A stretch of 64,000 nt of DNA. Origin: Streptomyces sp. NBC_00569. Lineage in GTDB: Bacteria > Actinomycetota > Actinomycetes > Streptomycetales > Streptomycetaceae. Below the pieces are notes generated by a model that was not told the DNA's origin, did not search any database, and saw nothing but the letters and a program-made list of their open reading frames with translations. The translations under genes were made by a program, and so were the position numbers. Where the stretch lies: NCBI RefSeq assembly GCF_036345255.1, contig NZ_CP107783.1, positions 2,604,001 through 2,668,000 of the forward strand, given 5' to 3'. Below, piece by piece: positions 9,534 through 18,131 of this stretch (the stretch's first letter is position 1; each line of letters begins with the position of its first letter).

Positions 9534-10736
9534 TCAGACCGGGATGGGGGTGTAGACGGAGTTCTTGAGCGCGCTCTCCTCCACGGCGGCGAGCACGCGC
9601 TGCACGCGCAGGCCCTCGGCGAAGGACGGCTCGGGCTGCCGGCCGGCCGCGATGGCATGGACCAGATCGCGGGCCTGGTGCACGAAGGTGTGCTCGTAGC
9701 CGAGACCGTGGCCCGGCGGCCACCAGGCTTCCAGGTAGGGGTGGCCGGGCTCGGTGACGAGGATGCGGCGGAAGCCGGCGCTGTCCCCGGGTTCGGTGTG
9801 GTCGTGGAACGAGAGCTCGTTGAGGCGCTCCAAGTCGAAGGCCAGCGAGCCCTTCTCACCGTTGAGTTCGATGCGCAGGGCGTTCTTACGGCCGGAGGCG
9901 AAGCGGGTCGCCTCGAAGGAGCCGAGCGCCCCGGAGGCGAAGCGGGCCGTGAACAGCGCCGCGTCGTCCACCGTCACGGGCCCGCGCCCGGCCCCGCCGC
10001 CGCCCGCCGCGAGTCCGGCCGACGCCCCTTCCAGGATCGGCCGTTCCCGCACGAACGTCTCGGTGAGCGCGGAGACCCCGACGAGGGGCTCCCCCGCCAG
10101 GTACTGCGCGAGGTCGACGGCGTGCGCGCCCAGGTCGCCGAGGGCGCCCGAGCCCGCGTACTCCTTCTTCAGCCGCCAGGTGAGCGGGAAGTCGGGGTCG
10201 ACGAGCCAGTCCTGGAGGTAGGAGACGCGGACGTGGCGCAGGGCGCCGAGGCGGCCCTCCTCGACCATGCGGCGGGCGAGCGCGGTGGCGGGGACGCGCC
10301 GGTAGTTGAAGCCGGTCATCGCCAGCTGACCGTGGGCGCGGGCCCGTTCGGCCGCTTCGAGCATCGCCTCGGCCTCGTCCACCGTGTTGGCCAGCGGCTT
10401 CTCGCACAGCACGTGCTTGCCCGCCTCCAGGGCCGCGACGGCGATCTCCGCGTGGCTGTCGCCCGGGGTGCAGATGTCGACGACGTCGACGTCGTCCCGG
10501 GCGATCAGCGCCCGCCAGTCCGTCTCGGCCGCGGCCCAGCCGAGCCGGTCGGCCGCGGCTCGGACGGCCTGTCCGTCCCTGCCGCAGACGGCCGCGAGGA
10601 CCGGTCGCAGCGGCAGGTCGAAGACGCGGCCCACGGTGCGCCAGCCCTGGGAGTGGGCGGCGCCCATGAAGGCGTAGCCGACCATGCCGACACCCAGGGG
10701 GCGCGGTCCGGCCCCGGGCTCCTGAGTCGTGCCCAT
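9534..10736 (-). CDS. Gfo/Idh/MocA-family sugar or inositol dehydrogenase
   Basis: A 400-residue NAD(P)-dependent oxidoreductase. The N-terminal Rossmann motif is [18 protein letters not shown]; the catalytic family motif EKPLANT (Lys near 112) and the downstream [14 protein letters not shown] with its conserved Asp and His near 205 are all present. Family members oxidise a hydroxyl of inositols, glucosides or glucose, often at C-3. ATG with GGAGG eight bases upstream. It sits 55 bases after the binding-protein gene and just before the TIM-barrel isomerase, the usual inositol/3-keto-sugar catabolic order. A Gly-rich insertion ([10 protein letters not shown], near 250) is unusual and likely a surface loop. 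Confidence 0.9.
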   Translation of the reverse strand: MGTTQEPGAGPRPLGVGMVGYAFMGAAHSQGWRTVGRVFDLPLRPVLAAVCGRDGQAVRAAADRLGWAAAETDWRALIARDDVDVVDICTPGDSHAEIAVAALEAGKHVLCEKPLANTVDEAEAMLEAAERARAHGQLAMTGFNYRRVPATALARRMVEEGRLGALRHVRVSYLQDWLVDPDFPLTWRLKKEYAGSGALGDLGAHAVDLAQYLAGEPLVGVSALTETFVRERPILEGASAGLAAGGGGAGRGPVTVDDAALFTARFASGALGSFEATRFASGRKNALRIELNGEKGSLAFDLERLNELSFHDHTEPGDSAGFRRILVTEPGHPYLEAWWPPGHGLGYEHTFVHQARDLVHAIAAGRQPEPSFAEGLRVQRVLAAVEESALKNSVYTPIPV

Positions 10737-10791
10737 GCAGTAGTCCTCCTCGTCGACGCCGGTCCCGCGAGATGCTCTGTGGGGGCATCCA

Positions 10792-11835
10792 TCACTTGAA
10801 GCCGGTCGGCATGTACTGGGCGACGTTGTCCTTGTCGACGACCGCCGAGAAGAGCGTCACGTGGGCCGGGATCTCGAACTCGGCCATGCCGCTGACGCCC
10901 TTTCCCTGGCCGAGGGCGCGCGCGAGGTCGATCGCGGAGGCGGCCATGGTCGGCGGGTAGAGGACGGTCGCCTTGAGGACGCTGTTGCCGGCCTCGATGG
11001 CCTGCATGGCGGAGAGGGCTCCCGCGCCGCCGACCATCAGGAAGTCGTCGCGGCCGGCCTGCTTGATGGCGCGCAGGGCGCCGACACCCTGGTCGTCGTC
11101 GTGGTTCCACACGGCGTCGAAGTTCTTCTGCGCCTGGAGGAGCTGCGACATCTTCGCCTGGCCCGACTCCACGGTGAACTCGGCGGCCTGGCGGGCGACC
11201 TTCTTGATGTTCGGGAAGTTCTTCAGGGCGTCGTCGAAGCCCTGGGAGCGCTGCTTGGTGAGCTCCAGGTTGTCGAGGCCCGCGAGCTCGACGACCTTGG
11301 CGTTCTTCTTGTCCTTGAGCTGCTCGCCGATGTAGTTGCCGGCGCTCAGGCCCATGCCGTAGTTGTCGCCGCCGATCCAGCAGCGGTACGCCTGCGGGGT
11401 GTTGAAGATCCGGTCGAGGTTGACGACGGGGATCCCTGCGCGCATCGCCTTCAGGCCGACCTGGGTGAGGGCCTTGCCGTCGGCCGGCAGGATCACCAGG
11501 ACGTCGACCTTCTTGTTGATGAGCGTCTCGACCTGCCCGATCTGCGCGGCGGTGTCGTTCGAGCCCTCCGTGGCCTCCAGGGTGACGTCGGAGTACTTCT
11601 TGGCGCGTTCCGTGGCGTTGTCGTTGATCGCGTTCAGCCAGCCGTGGTCGGCCTGGGGTCCCGCGAACCCGATGGTGACGTGCTTGCCCGGCTTGTCGTC
11701 CGCGGCGGGCTTGTCGTTCGCCGCGGGCTTCGCGTCCTTGGGCTCGTTGCTCGTGCAGGCGGTGAGCAGTCCGCCCGTGGTGACGGCGGCTGCCGCCCCG
11801 AAGAGCAGTCCTCTGCGGCTCGTGGTCTCTGGCAT
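10792..11835 (-). CDS. sugar ABC transporter substrate-binding lipoprotein (periplasmic-binding-protein type I, RbsB-like)
   Basis: A 347-residue extracytoplasmic binding protein. The N-terminus shows a twin-arginine-like TSRRGLLFG followed by a lipobox LLTAC (Cys27), suggesting Tat export and lipid anchoring. After a charged Lys/Asp/Pro linker the ribose-type fold begins (VTIGFAGPQADHGWLNAIND), with VDVLVILPADGKALTQVGLKA and VNLDRIFN typical of this class. The ligand is probably a pentose, hexose or inositol. It lies 19 bases downstream of the permease gene in one transport operon. Confidence 0.9.
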   Translation of the reverse strand: MPETTSRRGLLFGAAAAVTTGGLLTACTSNEPKDAKPAANDKPAADDKPGKHVTIGFAGPQADHGWLNAINDNATERAKKYSDVTLEATEGSNDTAAQIGQVETLINKKVDVLVILPADGKALTQVGLKAMRAGIPVVNLDRIFNTPQAYRCWIGGDNYGMGLSAGNYIGEQLKDKKNAKVVELAGLDNLELTKQRSQGFDDALKNFPNIKKVARQAAEFTVESGQAKMSQLLQAQKNFDAVWNHDDDQGVGALRAIKQAGRDDFLMVGGAGALSAMQAIEAGNSVLKATVLYPPTMAASAIDLARALGQGKGVSGMAEFEIPAHVTLFSAVVDKDNVAQYMPTGFK

Positions 11836-11854
11836 GTCGATGGCCCTTCCCGGG

Positions 11855-12865
11855 TCAAGAGGTGGTGGTGGAGGTGCGTCGCTGGACCAGGACCGCGGCG
11901 ACGATGATCGCCCCCTTGGCGATCTCCTGGACGTCGCTCTGCAGATTGTTGAGCGCGAAGATGTTGGTGATCGTGGTGAAGATCAGTACGCCGAGCACGG
12001 AGCCGGTGATGGTGCCCCGGCCGCCGGTCAGCAGGGTGCCGCCGATGATCGCGGCGGCGATGGCGTCGAGTTCGTAGAGGTTGCCGTTGGTGTTCTGTCC
12101 GGAACCGGCGAGGACGATCAGGAGGAAGGCCGCGATGCCGCAGCACAGGCCCGACAGGAGGTAGAGGTAGAGGCGCTGGCGGCGTACGTCGATGCCGGCG
12201 AGCCGCGCGGCCTCGGCGTTGCCGCCGACGGCGACGGAGCGGCGGCCGAACGTCGTACGGTTCAGGACCAGCCAGCCGATGACCGTGACGGCGGCGAAGA
12301 CGAGGACGAGCGGCGGGATGCCGAGGATGTAGGCGTCGCGCTCGCCGAGCTTGAGGACGCTCTCCACGGACACCGTCTGCGTCTTGCCGTCGGTGATCTG
12401 GAGGGCGAGGCCGCGGCCCGAGGCGAGCATCGCGAGGGTGGCGATGAAGGGGACCATGCCGCCGTACGCGATCAGCAGCCCGTTGACCAGTCCGCAGCCG
12501 ACGCCCACGACGACGGCGGTGAACAGGATTCCGGCGAAGCCGTAGTCCTGCGTCGCGACGGTGGTCGCCCAGACGCTCGCGAGGGCGACGATCGCGCCGA
12601 CCGACAGGTCGATGCCGCCGGAGATGATCACGAAGGTCATGCCGACGGTGACGACACCGATGACGGACGCCTGCGTGAGGATCAGCTGCACGTTGTTGGT
12701 GTCGAGGAACGAGTCGGGCTGGGTGATGCCGCCGATCAGGACCAGGACGGCGAGCACGCCCACCAGCGACAGGGTCCGCACGTCCGGGCGGAACCCTCTC
12801 GGGCGGGGGCCGGCGGGCGTGGTCTTCGAGGTGGCGGGCCGGGCGGGGGATGCGGGCTGGGTCAT
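11855..12865 (-). CDS. sugar ABC transporter permease (RbsC-like)
   Basis: A 336-residue membrane protein with about nine to ten hydrophobic helices. The family signature is visible as VGMTFVIISGGIDLSVGAIVALASV in two blocks near 80-105 and NAEAARLAGIDVRRQRLYLYLLSG near 215-240, which is the EAA-like loop contacting the ATPase. Start ATG at 12865. One permease gene is present, so it probably works as a homodimer. It pairs with the binding protein and the tandem ATPase on either side. Confidence 0.92.
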   Translation of the reverse strand: MTQPASPARPATSKTTPAGPRPRGFRPDVRTLSLVGVLAVLVLIGGITQPDSFLDTNNVQLILTQASVIGVVTVGMTFVIISGGIDLSVGAIVALASVWATTVATQDYGFAGILFTAVVVGVGCGLVNGLLIAYGGMVPFIATLAMLASGRGLALQITDGKTQTVSVESVLKLGERDAYILGIPPLVLVFAAVTVIGWLVLNRTTFGRRSVAVGGNAEAARLAGIDVRRQRLYLYLLSGLCCGIAAFLLIVLAGSGQNTNGNLYELDAIAAAIIGGTLLTGGRGTITGSVLGVLIFTTITNIFALNNLQSDVQEIAKGAIIVAAVLVQRRTSTTTS

Positions 12866-12910
12866 GGTGCCGGGCTCCCTTCGGGTGCGAGTCGGTTGTG
12901 GCGGGCGTTT

Positions 12911-13009
12911 GCGCAGTTCCCCGCGCCCCCGTCGGGGCTCACTCGCCGTTGCACGAGTGCGGGTTCGTCGTCGCTGAGCGCGCAGTTCCCCGCGCCCCTG
13001 ACGGGGCGC
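12911..13009. repeat. two copies of a Streptomyces-type dispersed GCGCAGTTCCCCGCGCCCC element
   Basis: The sequence GCGCAGTTCCCCGCGCCCC occurs at 12911-12929 and again at 12980-12998. The second copy continues into a GCGCCCC/GGGGCGC hairpin at 12993-13009 immediately before the ATPase stop. I recognise this as an element found many times between genes in Streptomyces genomes. It fills most of the 145-base gap between ATPase and permease genes and may attenuate transcription between them. Confidence 0.7.
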
Positions 13010-13010
13010 C

Positions 13011-14519
13011 TCATGCCCCCGCCAGTACCAGGTCCAGGACCCTGTGTTCGTCCAGGTCCGCCGCCGGCGACTCGTGGACCACCGCGCCCTCCCTCAGCAC
13101 CAGGACCCGGTCCGCGAGGCCGAGGACCTCGGGGACCTCGCTGGAGACCAGGAGGACCGCGAGGCCGTCGTCGGCGAGGCGGCGGATGACGGCGTAGAGC
13201 TCGGCGCGGGCGCCGACGTCCACGCCCCGGGTCGGCTCGTCGAGGAGGAGGACACGGCAGCCGCGCAGGAGCCAGCGGGCGAGGACGGCCTTTTGCTGGT
13301 TGCCCCCGGAGAGGGTGCGTACCGGCGCGGACGGGTTGTCGGGGCGCAGGGACAGCTCGCGGGTCGCGGCCCGCGCGGCCTCCAGTTCCTTGCCGCGGTC
13401 GAGCCAGCCTCCGTACGAGAAGCGGGACATGGAGGAGACGGAGACATTGCGGGTGACGGACTCCAGCATGAGGAGGGCCTGCGCCTTGCGTTCCTCCGGG
13501 GCCAGGCCGAGACCGGCGCGGACGGCGGCGCGTACGCTGCCGGGCCGCAACACCTGTCCGTCGACGACGACGTGTCCGGTACTGGCCTTGCGCGCCCCGT
13601 AGATCGTCTCCAGGATCTCGGAGCGTCCCGAGCCGACGAGGCCCGCCAGGCCGACGATCTCGCCGGGCCGCAGTTCGAGATCGAGCGGCGCGAACTCGCC
13701 CTTCCGGGAGAGGTTCTTGACGGTGAGGACCGGATCGGTGAGCGGGGGCCCCGTGGGTCGCTCGGGGAACACGTACTCGACGTTCCGGCCGGTCATGAGG
13801 GCCACCACGTCGCGGGTCGGCGTCTCCTTCGCGGGCAGTCCGCCCGCGACCGCGCGGCCGTCCTTGAGGACGGTGACGCGGTCGCCGATCCGGCGGATCT
13901 CCTCCAGGCGGTGCGAGATGTAGACGACGGCGACGCCGTCGGCGGTGAGGGAGTCGACGATGCGGAAGAGGTTGTCGACCTCGTCCGGGTCGAGGGCGGC
14001 CGAGGGTTCGTCCATGACGATGAGGCGGACGTCGTGGGAGAGCGCGCGGGCCATGGAAACGATCTGCTGCTGGGCCGCCGAGAGGTCACCGACGAGCGTG
14101 CCCGGACCGATCTCGCCGTGTCCAAGTCGCTTGAGGAGTACGGCAGTTGTGGTGCGGGCGTCGCGTCCGCGGACCACGAAACCGGCGGTGGTCGGCTCGT
14201 GTCCGAGGTAGACGTTCTCGGCGACGGACAGCCCCTCCACCAGGTCGAGCTCCTGGTAGATGGTGGCGATGCCGAGGCGCATCGCGGCGATGGGCGACTT
14301 GAGCACCGTGCGCTCGCCGCGCCAGGTGATCGTGCCGTCGTCGGGCTGGTGGGCGCCGGCGAGGACCTTGATGAGGGTGGACTTCCCCGCGCCGTTCTGG
14401 CCGAGGAGGCAGTGCACCTCACCGGCCAGGACCTCCAGGTCCACGCCGTCGAGGGCGCGGACGCCGGGGAACGACTTGGTGATGCCGGACATGGTGAGCA
14501 GGGGTGGTTCCGGTGCCAT
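13011..14519 (-). CDS. sugar ABC transporter tandem ATPase (RbsA/MglA-like)
   Basis: A 502-residue cytoplasmic ATPase with two ABC domains. Domain one has Walker A GQNGAGKST (40-48), a degenerate signature DLSAAQQQIVSMARAL and Walker B VMDEPSAALD. Domain two has a degenerate P-loop GLVGSGRSE, an intact signature LSGGNQQKAVLARWLL and LLLDEPTRGVDVG. This asymmetry, with one imperfect P-loop, is normal for RbsA/MglA. It drives the permease and binding protein encoded next. It begins 98 bases after the ROK regulator stop, so regulator and transporter may be co-transcribed. Confidence 0.93.
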   Translation of the reverse strand: MAPEPPLLTMSGITKSFPGVRALDGVDLEVLAGEVHCLLGQNGAGKSTLIKVLAGAHQPDDGTITWRGERTVLKSPIAAMRLGIATIYQELDLVEGLSVAENVYLGHEPTTAGFVVRGRDARTTTAVLLKRLGHGEIGPGTLVGDLSAAQQQIVSMARALSHDVRLIVMDEPSAALDPDEVDNLFRIVDSLTADGVAVVYISHRLEEIRRIGDRVTVLKDGRAVAGGLPAKETPTRDVVALMTGRNVEYVFPERPTGPPLTDPVLTVKNLSRKGEFAPLDLELRPGEIVGLAGLVGSGRSEILETIYGARKASTGHVVVDGQVLRPGSVRAAVRAGLGLAPEERKAQALLMLESVTRNVSVSSMSRFSYGGWLDRGKELEAARAATRELSLRPDNPSAPVRTLSGGNQQKAVLARWLLRGCRVLLLDEPTRGVDVGARAELYAVIRRLADDGLAVLLVSSEVPEVLGLADRVLVLREGAVVHESPAADLDEHRVLDLVLAGA

Positions 14520-14617
14520 GAGTGATCCCCTCGGCGGATGCGGGCCGGTGTCAGGGCAGGGCGGAGCTGAACGCCGTACTGGTGTGGTGATCGCGTGCGG
14601 TGTCGTGCCGGGCGGTG

Positions 14618-15808
14618 TTACGCCGGCGAGAACAGGTGGTCGCTGATCAGGCGGGCCGCGCCGATGACTCCGGCGGTGGGGCCGAGCTCGCCCAGGACGA
14701 TGGGGAGGTTGCCGGTCGCCAGGGGCAGCGACTGGCGGTAGACCTGGGTCCGCAGGGCGGCGAGCAGCGTGTGGCCGAGGCCGGTCACGCCACCCCCGAT
14801 CACCACGAGGCCCGGATTGAAGAAGCTGACGAGTGAGGCGATGACCTGTCCGGTGCGGTTGCCGCCCTCGCGGATGAGATCGAGTGCGGTGGCGTCACCG
14901 GCGGCCGCCGCGACGGCCACGTCGGCGGCGCTGAGTTTCCCGGCCCCTTCGAGCAGGGCCGCGAGTTCGCCGGAACGGCCCTCGCGGGCGGCCTCCTCGG
15001 CGTCGCGGGCGAGTGCCGCGCCGCTGAAGTAGGCCTCCAGGCAGCCCTTGTTGCCGCAGGCGCACTGGCGTCCCTCGGGCTCGACCTGGATGTGGCCGAT
15101 GTCGCCGGCGCTGCCCGTCGTACCGCGGTAGACCTCTCCGCCGACGACGATGCCGCAGCCGATGCCCGTGCCGATCTTGACGCAGAGGAAGTCGCGCGCG
15201 GAGCGGGCGACGCCCGCGTGCTGCTCCCCCATCGCCATCAGGTTCACGTCGTTGTCGACCATGACCGGGCAGCCGAGTTCCTGGCTGAGGGCCTCGCGGA
15301 CGGGGAACCCGTCCCAGCCCGGCATGATCGGCGGCGCGACCGGCACGCCCTCGGGGAACCGGACGGGTCCGGGGACGCCGATCCCGGCTCCGTCGAACCC
15401 CTCGGCGAGTCCGGAGGCCCTCAACTTGGCCGCCATCGCGAGCACTTGCTCGAAGACGGCGACCGGTCCCTCGCGGACGTCCATGGGCTGGTTGATGTGC
15501 CCGAGGACTTCCAGTTCGGCGTTGGTGACGGCGACGTCGACCGAGGTCGCGCCGATGTCGACGCCGAGGAACCGTAGTTCGGGGGCGAGCCGGATGTTGT
15601 GGGAGCGGCGCCCGCCGCGCGAGGCGGCGAGTCCGTCGGCCACGACGAGGCCCGTCTCCAGGAGCCGGTCCACCTCGACGGCCAGCTTCGACCGCGAGAG
15701 GTCGATCTGATCGCCCAGCTGGGCACGGGAGTTGGGTCCGCCGTCACGCAGCAGACGCAGCAGACGCGCCTGGTGCGCGTTCGCGGGTCGAGCCGTCATG
15801 CGTCTCAC
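14618..15808 (-). CDS. ROK-family transcriptional repressor
   Basis: A 396-residue regulator. A winged helix-turn-helix occupies about residues 10-65 (NSRAQLGDQIDLSRSKLAVEV in part). The ROK sugar-kinase-like domain follows: LGVDIGATSVDVAV, DNDVN (Asp187), GTGIGCGIVVGGEVYRG, and the zinc site His239 with Cys249, Cys251 and Cys256 (CACGNKGC). GTG at 15808 is preferred over ATG at 15799 because GAGGGG lies just upstream. ROK repressors sense a sugar or sugar phosphate, and this one heads the transporter locus, so it probably controls it. The kinase catalytic Asp is kept, yet the HTH indicates regulation. Confidence 0.9.
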   Translation of the reverse strand: MRRMTARPANAHQARLLRLLRDGGPNSRAQLGDQIDLSRSKLAVEVDRLLETGLVVADGLAASRGGRRSHNIRLAPELRFLGVDIGATSVDVAVTNAELEVLGHINQPMDVREGPVAVFEQVLAMAAKLRASGLAEGFDGAGIGVPGPVRFPEGVPVAPPIMPGWDGFPVREALSQELGCPVMVDNDVNLMAMGEQHAGVARSARDFLCVKIGTGIGCGIVVGGEVYRGTTGSAGDIGHIQVEPEGRQCACGNKGCLEAYFSGAALARDAEEAAREGRSGELAALLEGAGKLSAADVAVAAAAGDATALDLIREGGNRTGQVIASLVSFFNPGLVVIGGGVTGLGHTLLAALRTQVYRQSLPLATGNLPIVLGELGPTAGVIGAARLISDHLFSPA

Positions 15809-16008
15809 GTGCCCCTCACCGCCTCACCGGGCCGCCTGTCGTCCCGTCTTCGGGCTTTCGAGTGGAACGTAGCAGTGCTTGCCGGGAGTGGGAAGAAGTT
15901 GCGCAGCAATTGCCCATGACTTTCTCCAGTGACAGGACAAAGAGTCGGGCGAGGGGATCCGCGTACCCTGTCGCTCGCACAACTGACGGACGTCACAAGG
16001 GGGTTGGT

Positions 16009-17265
16009 ATGACGGAGAGCACGCGCGCGCCGGCGGGCCGGGGAGAGGAACGGCCCGCCGCTCGGCGAGCGGATCAGCCCGCCGCGGAACTGCGGGTCAG
16101 CACGCTGGAGCTCTTCTTCGACCTCGTCTTCGTCTTCACCCTGACGCAGATCACCGTGCTGCTCGCGCACGACCTGTCGTTCGCCACGGCGGGGCGGGTC
16201 GTCCTCATCTTCGTCGTGCTGTTCTGGATGTACGGCGCCTACGCCTACCTCACCAACCAGGTGCCGCCCGACCGGCCCTCACGCCGGCTGCTGCTCATCG
16301 TCGGGATGGGCGCGTTCCTCGTGTGCGCGCTCGCCATCCCGCGCGCCTTCACCGACGGCGGCGTGCTCTTCGGCCTCGGGTTCCTGCTCGTGGTCGTGGT
16401 GCACAGCGCGCTGTACACGCGCAGCCACGGCCGTGACGTGATCTGGTACGCGGTGCCGAACGCGCTGGCCGCGCTCGCCGTGACGACGGCCGGGTTCTTC
16501 CACGGGCTCGCCGCCGACGCGTGGTGGGTGCTCGCGATCGTGCTCCAGATCGTGACGCCGTTCCTCGCCCAGACCGGCCCCCGCCGCCGGGGCGGGCGCA
16601 CGCCGGACGACCTCAGGGGCCAGCTCGGCGGACTGGAGCCGGGGCACTTCGTGGAGCGCCACGGCCTGCTCCTGATCATCGCGTTCGGCGAATCCGTCAT
16701 CGCGATCGGCATCGGTATCGGCGACCGGCCGCTGACGGTGGGCCTGTTCGGGGGCGCGTTCCTGGCGCTGGCGGTCGCGGTCGCGCTGTGGTGGACGTAC
16801 TTCGTACGGGACGAGGGCGCGGCCGAGGAGACGTTCCGGGCGACGTCACCGGCCCGCCGGTTCCGCCTCGCGATGAACGCGTACTACTACGCCTTCCTGC
16901 CGATGCTGCTCGGTGTCGCGTTCCTCGCGGCGGGCGTGAAGAAGTCCCTCGGGCACCTCGGTGAGCATCTGCACACCGGGCCCGCGCTCGCGCTCGCGGG
17001 AGGTGTCGCGCTGTTCCTGGCCGGCGATGTCGCGTTCAGGACCGCGATGCGGCTCTCCCCGCTGGCCTTCAGAGCGGCGGCCGTGCCGGTGGTGCTCGGC
17101 GCGGCGCTGCTCGGGACGCACGTGGCCGCCGTGGCGGAACTCGTCGCGCTCGTCGTGATCCTGGTGGCGATGCTGGCCGCGGAGGCGCGGTCCTGTCGGG
17201 GCGTCCCTTCGGGCGACGGGTCGTCCGTGGCCGGTCGCGCCCACGCGGCGGAGCCGCACATGTAG
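16009..17265 (+). CDS. low temperature requirement protein A (LtrA) family membrane protein
   Basis: A 418-residue polytopic membrane protein with about eleven hydrophobic segments. The LtrA signature STLELFFDLVFVFTLTQI lies near residues 30-47, and further family blocks are YAYLTNQ, RHGLLLIIAFGESVIAIGIG and ALWWTYF. The name comes from a Listeria cold-growth phenotype; the molecular role is unknown. ATG 16009 is chosen because the LtrA homology starts soon after and an AAGGGGG lies seven bases before it; an in-frame upstream start at 15862 would add non-conserved residues. It is divergent from the ROK gene and probably monocistronic. Confidence 0.9.
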   Translation: MTESTRAPAGRGEERPAARRADQPAAELRVSTLELFFDLVFVFTLTQITVLLAHDLSFATAGRVVLIFVVLFWMYGAYAYLTNQVPPDRPSRRLLLIVGMGAFLVCALAIPRAFTDGGVLFGLGFLLVVVVHSALYTRSHGRDVIWYAVPNALAALAVTTAGFFHGLAADAWWVLAIVLQIVTPFLAQTGPRRRGGRTPDDLRGQLGGLEPGHFVERHGLLLIIAFGESVIAIGIGIGDRPLTVGLFGGAFLALAVAVALWWTYFVRDEGAAEETFRATSPARRFRLAMNAYYYAFLPMLLGVAFLAAGVKKSLGHLGEHLHTGPALALAGGVALFLAGDVAFRTAMRLSPLAFRAAAVPVVLGAALLGTHVAAVAELVALVVILVAMLAAEARSCRGVPSGDGSSVAGRAHAAEPHM

Positions 17266-17271
17266 CGGTCC

Positions 17272-17292
17272 CGCGCCCCTTTCGGGGGCGCG
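17272..17292 (+). terminator. GC hairpin terminator after the LtrA gene
   Basis: CGCGCCCC and GGGGCGCG form an 8-bp perfect stem around a five-base loop, seven bases after the LtrA stop and between two convergent genes. It resembles the dispersed GCGCCCC hairpins of Streptomyces. Confidence 0.65.
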
Positions 17293-17322
17293 CCCCGGCC
17301 GTGATCCGTGGGCGGCGCGGCC

Positions 17323-18000
17323 TTACGACTGGTCGCGCCGGTGGTACGTCTCGCGGGTGTGCTCGGTGTGGGCCCGCATGACCGCCGTCGCGCGTGCCTC
17401 GTCCCGCTGCGCGATCGCCGCGATCAGCTCGCGGTGCTCGATCCAGGACTGCTTGCCGCGCTGACGGGCCACCGGCTGGTAGTACCAGCGCACACGGCGG
17501 TCGACCTGTCCGGCGAGCTCGCCCAGGACGACGTTGCCCGCGAGTTCCATGACCTTGGCGTGGAAGGCGGCGTTCGTGGCGACGACCAGCTCGACGTCGC
17601 CGTCGGCGACGGCCTGCTCGCCCCTGGCGCAGAGCTCTTCGAGTGCGGTGATCCCGGGCTTGCCGGCGTTCGCTGCGGCAAGGCGGGCCGCCTCGGCCTC
17701 CAGGAGCGTACGGACCGTGAGGAGCTGGTCCGCCTCGTCCTCGGTCGGCTCGTGCACGAAGGCGCCCTGCGCGGGCCGGAGATCGACCCAGCCCTCCGTG
17801 TTCAGCCGCTGGAGCGCCTCGCGCACGGGTTGCCTCGACACTCCGAGGTGCCCGGCGAGTTCGCTCTCGACCAGGTGCTGACCGGGCTGAAGTGCACGCG
17901 TCGTGATCAGTTCGAGCAGCGCCTCGTAGACCCGCTCGCGCAGCGGCCCGGGGCGCTCGAGCTTGGGCACCGCCCCCTGCGGCAGTCCTGTGGACAACAT
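17323..18000 (-). CDS. GntR/FCD-family transcriptional regulator
   Basis: A 225-residue regulator. The N-terminal winged HTH (PLRERVYEALLELITTRALQPGQ then SRQPVREALQRLNTEG) is typical of GntR, and the C-terminal helical FCD domain has the metal-binding pattern with Asp/His residues (NAAFHAKVMELAGN, SWIEHRELIAAI). FCD regulators usually sense small organic acids. ATG 18000 follows GGAGGGGG at good spacing. The GTCTACAG motif in its own upstream DNA recurs in the promoter region of the transporter/formate dehydrogenase divergon, so it is the likely controller of both. The KAS III gene lies 131 bases upstream on the same strand. Confidence 0.88.
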   Translation of the reverse strand: MLSTGLPQGAVPKLERPGPLRERVYEALLELITTRALQPGQHLVESELAGHLGVSRQPVREALQRLNTEGWVDLRPAQGAFVHEPTEDEADQLLTVRTLLEAEAARLAAANAGKPGITALEELCARGEQAVADGDVELVVATNAAFHAKVMELAGNVVLGELAGQVDRRVRWYYQPVARQRGKQSWIEHRELIAAIAQRDEARATAVMRAHTEHTRETYHRRDQS

Positions 18001-18048
18001 CGCGGTCCCCCTCCTGTGCAACGGAGAAGCCAGTATGAATTGGCTTTC

Positions 18049-18062
18049 GTCTACAGTCTACC
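18049..18062. promoter_or_regulatory. candidate GntR operator (GTCTACAGTCTACC)
   Basis: Two GTCTAC units in tandem lie 49 bases upstream of the GntR start. On the minus strand this reads with ACTGTAGAC, a 9-base string also present at 20766-20774 in front of the OFA transporter and reductase genes. An autoregulatory site is likely; no binding data. Confidence 0.4.
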
Positions 18063-18131
18063 GAGCACAATGGCCAGTAGGGGCGGGAGTTGGGCTCGTC
18101 ACACCCGTGAACGCCGCGAAATCACGCCTGC

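Noticed and set aside
15862..16008. N-terminal extension of the LtrA protein
   Set aside because: The added residues are unlike the family, and a good ribosome site lies before ATG 16009.
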